Source of the DNA: Parcubacteria group bacterium GW2011_GWA2_47_8b
GTDB taxonomy: Bacteria; Patescibacteriota; Minisyncoccia; UBA6257; WO2-44-18
Length of the DNA stretch: 8,260 nucleotides
NCBI GenBank assembly: GCA_001003205.1
Contig: LCOU01000018.1
Span: 1 to 8,260, forward strand
Direction: 5' to 3'
The position numbers were made by a program, and so were the translations under genes. This document shows positions 1 through 5,170 of the stretch, in pieces (position 1 is the first letter of the stretch; each line of letters begins with the position of its first letter). Under the pieces are notes generated by a model. It was not told the DNA's origin and searched no databases. It saw only the letters and a list, made by a program, of their open reading frames with translations.

Positions 1-92
1 TTATTCCTTCAAACTTTACTGAATCAGCAGCATACTCATAAATAAAAGCCCCGCTTCTCGGAGTTATTGCCTCAATTCTCGGAAGCTTTTTT
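1..92 (+). pseudogene. hppA: Upstream continuation of hppA coding sequence, interrupted by an in-frame TAA
   Basis: Read in the frame of the pyrophosphatase fragment that follows, positions 42-92 translate to [18 protein letters not shown]. This hydrophobic segment matches the membrane helix that normally precedes the FVR/K turn in membrane pyrophosphatases, so true coding homology starts before the GTG at 93. A TAA at 39-41 stops this frame. The codons before it (IPSNFTESAAYS) read plausibly into the same protein if TAA were a sense codon such as TAT or TTA. The other two forward frames also carry stops within the first 45 bases and show no better continuation. The sequence therefore shows either a nonsense mutation, a sequencing or assembly error, or a rearrangement close to the window edge. 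The missing N-terminal half lies outside the window. Confidence 0.55.
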
Positions 93-1265
93 GTGCGGCC
101 TGGGAAGAGTCAGGCGATTATGGGCGCGCTATATAAAGGTTTAGCCGCTTCTCTGGTTATTTCCGCAATTCTGTTTTATTTTGCCGCTAAAATTTTCTTC
201 CCTGAAAATTACTTGAGTATTTTTGGCGCGGCCTTTGTCGGCTTGGCGGTAACCGTTCTGATGGTTTTGATAACCGACTATTATACCGCCAAAAAGTTTC
301 GCCCGGTGAAATCAATTGCCGAAGCTTCGCGCTCCGGCCACGGCACCAACGTTATTATGGGTCTTTCGGTGGGTATGGAAGCCACACTGCTTCCGATTTT
401 GGTGATTGTGGCGGGTATTTTCCTCGCTTATTCCTTTGCCGGACTTTACGGCATTGCCATCGCGGCGACTGCCATGCTTTCGGTGGCCGGTATTGTGGTG
501 GCGATTGATTCTTTCGGGCCGGTAACCGACAACGCCGGCGGCATTGCCGAGATGAGCGGCGCGCCGGAAGAGATTCGCAAAATTACCGATGCGCTTGATG
601 CCGTCGGCAACACCACCAAGGCCGTTACCAAGGGTTACGCCATTGCCTCGGCGGGGCTCGCGGCTGTTGTTTTGTTTGCCGGTTATACGGAGGAGCTGAA
701 AGCGCTTTCAAAAAATATAGTTTTCGGCCTGGAAAATCCCAACGTGATTATCGGGCTATTCTTGGGAGCCGCGGTTGTTTATTTTTTCGGTTCGTTGGGA
801 ATGAAAGCCGTGGGGCAGACGGCTGGCGCGGTAGTTGAGGAGGTGCGCCGCCAGTTCAGAGAAATTAAAGGCATAATGGAAGGCACTGCTAAGCCCGATT
901 ACGGCCGAGCGGTGGACATTGTTACTAGAGCCGCGCTTCGCAAGATGATAGTGCCGGCGCTTCTTCCCGTTGTTTCGGTTTTGCTGGTTGGTTTGGTTTT
1001 GGGAGCGCAAACTCTGGGAGGATTTTTGATAGGTTCAATCGTCGCCGGATTGCTTCTGGGTATTTCTATGACTGCCGGAGGAGCCGCCTGGGACAATGCC
1101 AAAAAATACGTTGAGGCCGCCGGCGCCAAAGGCACCGATTGGCACAAGGCCGCCGTCACGGGAGACACCGTCGGCGATCCCTACAAGGATACTGCCGGTC
1201 CCGCCATCAATCCGCTGATTAAGGTTATGAATATAGTAGCGCTCTTGATTGTTTCATTGCTGTAA
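93..1265 (+). CDS. hppA: Membrane-bound proton-translocating pyrophosphatase, C-terminal part
   Basis: This is the C-terminal part of a membrane H+-pyrophosphatase, which couples PPi hydrolysis to proton pumping. Only 390 residues follow the first usable start (GTG at 93), whereas the bacterial family is roughly 650-750 or more. The DVGADLVGKVE-type catalytic loop would be upstream and is not seen. Visible landmarks are hydrophobic helices throughout, the [18 protein letters not shown] substrate motif at residues 139-156, [10 protein letters not shown] at 172-181, and the C-terminal WDNAKKYVE plus [19 protein letters not shown] block at 333-375. Lys176 and Thr179 occupy the positions that are Lys/Thr in K+-independent proton pumps and Ala at the first site in K+-dependent ones, so this is predicted to be K+-independent. 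No ribosome-binding site precedes the GTG, so it is probably not the real start; coding homology continues to at least position 42. The family call is very secure, but whether the gene is intact is not. Confidence 0.93.
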   Translation: MRPGKSQAIMGALYKGLAASLVISAILFYFAAKIFFPENYLSIFGAAFVGLAVTVLMVLITDYYTAKKFRPVKSIAEASRSGHGTNVIMGLSVGMEATLLPILVIVAGIFLAYSFAGLYGIAIAATAMLSVAGIVVAIDSFGPVTDNAGGIAEMSGAPEEIRKITDALDAVGNTTKAVTKGYAIASAGLAAVVLFAGYTEELKALSKNIVFGLENPNVIIGLFLGAAVVYFFGSLGMKAVGQTAGAVVEEVRRQFREIKGIMEGTAKPDYGRAVDIVTRAALRKMIVPALLPVVSVLLVGLVLGAQTLGGFLIGSIVAGLLLGISMTAGGAAWDNAKKYVEAAGAKGTDWHKAAVTGDTVGDPYKDTAGPAINPLIKVMNIVALLIVSLL

Positions 1266-1287
1266 GTTACTATACGGCCGGTACTTT

Positions 1288-1295
1288 AGAGGAGG
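1288..1295 (+). promoter_or_regulatory. Shine-Dalgarno site deciding the start of the 60-residue membrane protein
   Basis: AGAGGAGG lies 7 nt before the ATG at 1303, in the 37-nt gap after the hppA stop. It is the strongest Shine-Dalgarno match in the window. It favours the ATG at 1303 over an in-frame start 54 nt upstream that would overlap the hppA end. Confidence 0.75.
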
Positions 1296-1302
1296 CATCC
1301 GG

Positions 1303-1485
1303 ATGGGATTCTGGGGTTGGACGCTGGTAATTGGTTTTATTTTGTTTGGGGTTGCTTTTCCGTTCGCCGTTTTGGTCGGCAAGCTTTTGAAGAAGCGGCC
1401 GGCAGAATCCGAGGCGTGGGAGGAGGGGAAGGACTCGGACGAAGAAAGACTTCGTAGATGGTATAGAGGCTCCCCGCCGGTTTAG
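1303..1485 (+). CDS. Small single-span membrane protein, unknown function
   Basis: This is a 60-residue protein that I do not recognise. Residues about 4-28 form one strongly hydrophobic segment (from WGWTLVIGFILFGVAFPFAV), followed by a basic stop-transfer patch, KLLKKR, at 27-32. A charged, mostly acidic tail follows (EAWEEGKDSDEERLRRWYR, 38-56) and should be cytoplasmic if the positive-inside rule holds. The start at 1303 is chosen for its AGAGGAGG site at ideal spacing; the reading frame also stays open upstream to 1249, inside hppA. It lies 37 nt after hppA and ends at a terminator, so it is probably co-transcribed with the pyrophosphatase. A role as a small accessory or assembly subunit of that pump is only a guess from position. 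It could equally be an unrelated small membrane protein. Confidence 0.65.
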   Translation: MGFWGWTLVIGFILFGVAFPFAVLVGKLLKKRPAESEAWEEGKDSDEERLRRWYRGSPPV

Positions 1486-1519
1486 ATCCCTATCTTTACA
1501 GATGGGGATTTTTATTTTA
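1486..1519 (+). terminator. Rho-independent terminator after the hppA unit
   Basis: ATCCCTATC (1486-1494) pairs with GATGGGGAT (1501-1509) in a 9-bp stem with one G-U pair and a 6-nt loop, TTTACA. It is followed by TTTTATTTTA. It begins immediately after the TAG of the 60-residue gene and should end the hppA transcript. The loop and T-tract double as promoter elements for tig (see the separate entry). Confidence 0.8.
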
Positions 1520-1523
1520 TAAT
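1495..1523 (+). promoter_or_regulatory. Predicted sigma70-type promoter for tig-clpP, embedded in a terminator
   Basis: TTTACA (1495-1500, 5 of 6 to TTGACA) and a perfect TATAAT (1518-1523) are separated by exactly 17 bp. The -35 box is the loop of the preceding terminator hairpin and the -10 box overlaps the end of its T-tract. The expected transcription start is about 1529-1531, just before the inverted-repeat leader of tig. No experimental support is available from sequence alone. Confidence 0.65.
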
Positions 1524-1529
1524 AGACGG

Positions 1530-1641
1530 AACAATGCTCCCGTTAGAAGTGGCACCATCTTCAAATCACTTCTAGCGGCCGCATATCAAATTATGTCAAC
1601 AAGATATATAAAAACGTCGATGATAGACCGCTTCTAACGGG
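1530..1641 (+). promoter_or_regulatory. Structured tig 5' leader with alternative hairpins, or a TIR-bounded small element
   Basis: Arm A, CCCGTTAGAAGTGG (1539-1552), can pair with arm B, CACTTCTAGCGG (1567-1578), as a 12-bp hairpin with one G-U and a 15-nt loop. It can instead pair with arm C, CCGCTTCTAACGGG (1628-1641), as a 14-bp long-range stem with one G-U. The two pairings exclude each other. Arm C directly abuts the ATG of tig, occupying the place where a Shine-Dalgarno site would be; none is present. The predicted transcript begins about 10 nt before arm A. The three-copy motif suggests either a regulatory leader or a roughly 103-bp insertion with terminal inverted repeats. I recognise no known riboswitch family. 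Confidence 0.5.
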
Positions 1642-2559
1642 ATGAAATCCTCATTTAAGAAATTACCCGACTCCCAAATTGACTTGGAGGTTAGGCTGGA
1701 TCAAAAAGAATTTGCGTCTTATTACCAGGCGGTTCGGGAAAAAGCCCTGGCCAGTGTTCATTTGAAAGGCTTCCGCCCGGGGACGGCGCCTAAAGAGCTC
1801 GCCGAGCAGGCCCTGGATCAAGACGCGGTTTTCAATGAAGCCGCCAAAAGCGCGATTCATTGGAGCTTAGACGAAATTTCCAAAGATAACGAGTGGACTC
1901 TCATTGACGCTCCGCAAATTACCGTTGAAGATTCCAAGGATATGGGCATAATTTACAAGGCGCGCCTGACTGTCTTTCCGGAAATCAAACTCGGCAATTA
2001 CAAAAAAATCGCCAAGAAAGTTATGGCGGATAAGAAGGAACAGAAAGTTGAGTCGTCGGAGATAGAACAAGCATTGGAATGGATTCGCAATTCCCGCAAG
2101 ACAAAAGAAGATGACAAAGCGCCGGAACTCACGGACGACTTCGCTAAAAGCCTGGGAAAATTCCAAACCGTGGACGAGTTGAAAAGAAGCGTCAGCGACG
2201 GGCTGTTGTTTGAGAAAAACGAAAAAGAAAAAGAACGATTGCGCTTGAAAATGATTGAAGAAATTATTAAAGATTCCCAAGTTGACCTTCCGGAAATTAT
2301 GGTTAAGAAAACTTATGACAATATGGAAAAACAGCTGGGGCCGATTTTCAAATCAAGCGGCAAATCGGAAGATGAAATCAAAAAATCACTGATGGAACGG
2401 GCGCGCCAGAACGTGGCGAGTAATCTGGTAATTTATAAAATTGCCCAAGCCGAGAAGCTGGAGCTGAAACCCGAAGAAATTGCCGATGACGGGCATTACG
2501 ACTATAATTACGGTGTAGCGCAAAACCAGAAAGTCTTCAGCTTTCTTGAGAAGCAATAG
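1642..2559 (+). CDS. tig: Trigger factor lacking the PPIase domain
   Basis: Trigger factor is a ribosome-associated chaperone that shields nascent chains at the exit tunnel. The N-terminal ribosome-binding domain covers about residues 1-115, with the signature GFRPG at 43-47 inside the tail-docking loop. The C-terminal substrate-cradling domain covers about 116-300, including the PELTDDFAKSLG segment (161-172) and the helix-rich VDLPEIMVKKTYDNMEKQL region (214-232). Length is 305 residues against about 430 for the E. coli type. Only a short lysine-rich linker (about 150-160) stands where the FKBP-like prolyl isomerase domain is inserted in classical family members, so that activity is predicted absent. 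The ATG at 1642 fits the usual N-terminus (KKLPDSQIDLEVRL) but has no Shine-Dalgarno site and sits next to a leader hairpin arm. clpP follows 51 nt downstream, a common chaperone-protease pairing. Confidence 0.93.
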   Translation: MKSSFKKLPDSQIDLEVRLDQKEFASYYQAVREKALASVHLKGFRPGTAPKELAEQALDQDAVFNEAAKSAIHWSLDEISKDNEWTLIDAPQITVEDSKDMGIIYKARLTVFPEIKLGNYKKIAKKVMADKKEQKVESSEIEQALEWIRNSRKTKEDDKAPELTDDFAKSLGKFQTVDELKRSVSDGLLFEKNEKEKERLRLKMIEEIIKDSQVDLPEIMVKKTYDNMEKQLGPIFKSSGKSEDEIKKSLMERARQNVASNLVIYKIAQAEKLELKPEEIADDGHYDYNYGVAQNQKVFSFLEKQ

Positions 2560-2618
2560 GAGTAATCGCTAATAATGCGAATGACAGCAAAATAATGCGA
2601 ATAAAAAAATATGAATAA
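2558..2618 (+). other. Two tiny nested upstream ORFs between tig and clpP
   Basis: AGGAG at 2558-2562 overlaps the tig stop and precedes an ATG at 2575 that opens a 6-codon frame, MRMTAK, ending at 2595. Its TAA shares a base with the next ATG (TAATG), which opens the 7-codon frame MRIKKYE, ending at 2618 inside the clpP start region. clpP itself lacks a clear Shine-Dalgarno site. A chain of re-initiation that delivers ribosomes to the clpP ATG is possible. Equally, these may be chance frames in AT-rich spacer. Confidence 0.25.
2571..2602 (+). repeat. 12-bp direct repeat upstream of clpP
   Basis: AATAATGCGAAT occurs at 2571-2582 and again at 2591-2602, a 20-bp period in the 51-nt tig-clpP spacer. 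It creates two ATGCGA mini-starts. It could be a slippage duplication or a protein- or RNA-recognition repeat. Confidence 0.6.
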
Positions 2619-3216
2619 TGAAAATATAAAAAACGAATATTTGATACCGACGGTTGTTGAGAAGGTGCCGGGAGGCGAGCGCGCCTACGATATTTATTCG
2701 CGCCTGCTTAAGGAGCGGATAATTTTTCTCGGCGGTCCGATTACCGACGGTCTTGCTAACGTTGTTATTGCCCAGCTTTTGTTTTTGGAACACGAGGATG
2801 CCAAAAAGGACATTACTTTGTATATAAACAGTCCGGGTGGTTCGGTTACCGCCGGTATGGCGGTTTACGACGCGATGCAATACGTAAAGCCGGACGTTGC
2901 CACCGTCTGCGTCGGCATTGCCGCTTCAATGGGCGCGGTGCTTCTGGCTTCCGGTAAAAAGGGCAAAAGGTTCGCTCTGCCGAATTCGGAAATAATGCTG
3001 CACCAAGTGATGGGCGGCGCGGAAGGGCAGGCGGTTGAAGTCGCGATTGCCGCCAAACACATCGTTGAGATAAAAAACAAACTCAACCAGATTTTGGCAA
3101 AGCACACCGGCCAGCCGTTCGCTAAAATTGAAAAGGATACCGACCGCGACTACTTTATGGCCGCCGATGAGGCCAAGTCTTACGGCGTAGTTGACGAAAT
3201 TATTAAGAAGCGATAG
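2611..3216 (+). CDS. clpP: ATP-dependent Clp protease proteolytic subunit
   Basis: ClpP is the serine peptidase that forms the double-heptamer degradation chamber and works with an AAA+ unfoldase such as ClpX. The full catalytic triad is present at family spacing: Ser106 (GIAASMGA), His131 (MLHQ) and Asp180 (DTDRD). The N-terminal axial loop region (LIPTVVE, 11-17) and the [14 protein letters not shown] segment (31-44) match the family, as does [12 protein letters not shown] at 71-82. Length is 201 residues, as usual. The ATG at 2611 gives about ten residues before LIPTVVE and is the best start, but the upstream bases are A-rich with no clear Shine-Dalgarno. It lies downstream of tig and is followed by a strong terminator. 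No clpX follows, unlike the common tig-clpP-clpX order. Confidence 0.96.
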   Translation: MNNENIKNEYLIPTVVEKVPGGERAYDIYSRLLKERIIFLGGPITDGLANVVIAQLLFLEHEDAKKDITLYINSPGGSVTAGMAVYDAMQYVKPDVATVCVGIAASMGAVLLASGKKGKRFALPNSEIMLHQVMGGAEGQAVEVAIAAKHIVEIKNKLNQILAKHTGQPFAKIEKDTDRDYFMAADEAKSYGVVDEIIKKR

Positions 3217-3258
3217 TATTGATTTAGCTTGTGGCCGGGGTCCGTGAAGCCCCCGTCA

Positions 3259-3298
3259 GCCCCGTCCGGTTGTTACCCGGGCGGGGCATTTTTATTTT
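3259..3298 (+). terminator. Strong rho-independent terminator after clpP
   Basis: GCCCCGTCCGG (3259-3269) pairs with CCGGGCGGGGC (3277-3287), 11 bp with one G-U pair and a 7-nt loop. TTTTTATTTT follows at 3289-3298. A weaker GC hairpin just upstream (CGGGG at 3236-3240 with CCCCG at 3251-3255) precedes it, and CCCCGTC is duplicated in the two. It ends the tig-clpP unit before tyrS. Confidence 0.88.
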
Positions 3299-3311
3299 AA
3301 ACGGCTTGAGC

Positions 3312-3325
3312 TACAATAAAGCCAA
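3312..3325 (+). promoter_or_regulatory. Predicted -10 box placing tyrS on a leaderless mRNA
   Basis: TACAAT (3312-3317, 5 of 6 to TATAAT) ends 7 nt before the A of the tyrS ATG. The expected transcription start therefore falls on or next to the start codon. No Shine-Dalgarno site precedes the ATG, consistent with leaderless translation. The -35 region is only T-rich because it lies in the terminator tail (3289-3294), so the promoter call is tentative. Confidence 0.45.
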
Positions 3326-4470
3326 TGAGCGATTTACTTACCAGCGGCGTGGAAGAGGTGATTGTCAAAGAGCATCTTGAGGCGGCGCTGAAGTCGGGGA
3401 AAAAACTGCGGATTAAATTCGGAGCCGATCCAACCGCGCCGGACTTGCATTTGGGGCACACCGTGGCGCTGCGAAAATTAAAGCAGTTCCAAGATGCCGG
3501 CCACAAAATTGTGTTCATCATCGGCGACTATACGGCAAAAATCGGCGATCCTTCTGGCAGATCAAAGACCCGTCCGGCCCTGGCCGACGTGGAAATAAAA
3601 GCCAACGCCAAAACGTATTTCAAGCAAGTTGGCAAAATCTTAAATCTTAAAAAAACCGAAATACTTTACAACAGCCAGTGGTTTGGCAAGGAAAATATGG
3701 AGTTTTTGATAAGATTGGCGTCCCGGTTTACCACCCAGAGAATTTTGGAAAGAGACGATTTTTCCAAGCGCTTGAAGAGCGGCGCCGAATTATACTCCCA
3801 CGAACAATTTTATCCGATGCTTCAAGCGTATGATTCTGTGCAAGTGCGGGCGGATGTGGAAATCGGCGGTACTGATCAGAAATTCAATATGCTTACCGGC
3901 CGGGATCTCCAGCGGCATATGGGATTGCCCGAACAGGATGTAATCACGGTGCCGTTGCTGGTTGGCACTGACGGTGAGAAAAAAATGTCCAAATCTGTCG
4001 GCAATTACATCGCGCTTGCGGAAAAACCAAATGAAATGTTTGGGAAGATTATGACAATTCCGGACCAACTCATTGATTCTTACCGCCAACTTTTAACCGA
4101 CGCGCCCGCCGAAGTTTTTGCGAAGGCAGGTCCGCGCGAAGCCAAATTGGAATTGGCCAAGATTATTGTTTCAATGTATCACGGGCAAAAAGCCGGCGAG
4201 GCGGCTCGGGAGGAGTTTATCAGGGTAGTTTCAAAAGGCGGTGCGCCGAGTGAGATTAAATCTTATAAAACCAAAAAAAGAGAGTGCCGTTTGGTTGACT
4301 TGCTCGTGGAAACGAAATTAGCGGCCAGTAAAAGCGAGGCCCGTAGACTTGTTGAGCAGGGCGGTGTTAAGATAAATGACGCGAAAAAGAATGACCCGGA
4401 TGAATTGATTGAGATTAATGAAGAAATTTTGATTCAAGTCGGCAAGCGGAATTTTTTGAAGGTTTATTAA
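3325..4470 (+). CDS. tyrS: Tyrosyl-tRNA synthetase
   Basis: TyrRS is a class Ic aminoacyl-tRNA synthetase that charges tRNA-Tyr with tyrosine in the cytoplasm. The Rossmann catalytic domain shows the HIGH signature as HLGH at 42-45 after GADPTAPDL, GDPSGRSKTRP at 74-84, and the tyrosine-pocket segment QAYDS at 167-171. It also shows GGTDQKFN at 181-188 and the KMSKS loop exactly at 220-224. The RSKTRP and HEQFYPMLQAYD features match the TyrRS subgroup typified by Thermus rather than E. coli. An S4-type RNA-binding domain forms the C-terminus (about 322-381, SEARRLVEQGGVKIN). Length, 381 residues, is typical. The ATG at 3325 has no Shine-Dalgarno and may be leaderless. The stop is 1 nt before the next gene, so tyrS seems to head the downstream operon. 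Confidence 0.96.
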   Translation: MSDLLTSGVEEVIVKEHLEAALKSGKKLRIKFGADPTAPDLHLGHTVALRKLKQFQDAGHKIVFIIGDYTAKIGDPSGRSKTRPALADVEIKANAKTYFKQVGKILNLKKTEILYNSQWFGKENMEFLIRLASRFTTQRILERDDFSKRLKSGAELYSHEQFYPMLQAYDSVQVRADVEIGGTDQKFNMLTGRDLQRHMGLPEQDVITVPLLVGTDGEKKMSKSVGNYIALAEKPNEMFGKIMTIPDQLIDSYRQLLTDAPAEVFAKAGPREAKLELAKIIVSMYHGQKAGEAAREEFIRVVSKGGAPSEIKSYKTKKRECRLVDLLVETKLAASKSEARRLVEQGGVKINDAKKNDPDELIEINEEILIQVGKRNFLKVY

Positions 4471-4471
4471 A

Positions 4472-5170
4472 ATGCCAGAATCATTACCGGAACAGCCAAA
4501 CGAATTTGAAAAAGCCGAATTTCGGTCGGAGCAGGAACCCGATCCCGTCAAGAGGGAAATTTTAGGGTACGTGGAGCAAAAAATCCGCGGCGAAGATCAG
4601 CTAAAACATTACTATGAGCGGCTCCTTGCGCAGGGAAAGGCTTATGATCCGGAAGATGTGAAAGCGCAGAGACCCGGCAAGTCGCTGCCGACGCTGTCTG
4701 CCAGAATGGAGGAAGTTGAAAATGCTTTAAATGGCCGTGGGAAAGTTTTGCAGATTTGGCCGATGGTTATGAGGCCGGTGATTGATTGGAATCCAGAGAA
4801 AGACATTGAACCGCTGAAGATTAAGTCGCTGGACGTCACCGTAGTAGAGTTTCTTGATGACATTATCGCCAAAGACCCGAACGTTGGCCTTGCATTCGGC
4901 AACACGCTGATTGATTTTTGCTATGATGCGGTTGGCAGTCTAAAGCCGGAGAACAAAACCGAAATTATCAAAATGATGTATCACGCGCAAAAAGCCAACA
5001 CGATTTTAAAAGAAACCGAGTTATTCTCCGACCCGACATATTTTGACGAGCATGTTTTAGGACAAAAAACTCAAAATGCCGCCCATATACGCAACCTTCA
5101 GGAAGAATATGTAAATTTGCATAATTATTTTTCAAATGAAATTACCAAACTTGATAACAAAAATACTTAA
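4472..5170 (+). CDS. Hypothetical soluble protein, 232 residues
   Basis: I do not recognise this protein. It starts 1 nt after the tyrS stop behind a GAAGG site (4458-4462), 9 nt from the ATG, and its last 35 nt overlap the aspartokinase gene in another frame. The first 35 or so residues are polar and Glu/Pro-rich (MPESLPEQPNEFEKAEF), probably disordered. Mostly charged, helix-prone sequence follows, with a compact hydrophobic patch around KVLQIWPMVMRPVIDW (90-105) and helical segments at about 125-170. There is no signal peptide or membrane span, and no recognisable nucleotide-binding or catalytic motif. Its translation is probably coupled to tyrS and to the next gene. The tight context argues it is a real gene. 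Function is unknown, and a link to tRNA charging or aspartate-family synthesis would be guesswork. Confidence 0.8.
   Translation: MPESLPEQPNEFEKAEFRSEQEPDPVKREILGYVEQKIRGEDQLKHYYERLLAQGKAYDPEDVKAQRPGKSLPTLSARMEEVENALNGRGKVLQIWPMVMRPVIDWNPEKDIEPLKIKSLDVTVVEFLDDIIAKDPNVGLAFGNTLIDFCYDAVGSLKPENKTEIIKMMYHAQKANTILKETELFSDPTYFDEHVLGQKTQNAAHIRNLQEEYVNLHNYFSNEITKLDNKNT

Noticed and set aside
39..41. Alternative genetic code as the explanation for the in-frame stop in hppA
   Set aside because: TAA also ends hppA itself, tyrS and the 232-residue gene at proper protein ends, and TGA ends thrA. Known Patescibacteria recoding concerns TGA, not TAA.
1575..1582. GCGGCCGC palindrome (rare-cutter site) in the tig leader
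   Set aside because: It looks like a cloning scar, but its first four bases belong to the arm B motif and no other vector-like sequence surrounds it.
1583..1607. ATATC / GATAT pairing in the middle of the tig leader
   Set aside because: It has only 5 bp of A/T-rich pairing with a 15-nt loop, which is expected by chance in this composition.
1620..1637. Five-codon frame MIDRF just before the tig start
   Set aside because: No Shine-Dalgarno precedes it and most of it is the hairpin arm C. It is too short to support as a leader peptide, and its codons show no regulatory amino-acid run.
1867..2280. 137-codon open frame on the minus strand opposite tig
   Set aside because: It is rich in Phe and lies wholly opposite the Lys/Glu-rich tig reading frame, the expected mirror of AAA/GAA codons. 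It has no start signal or recognisable product.
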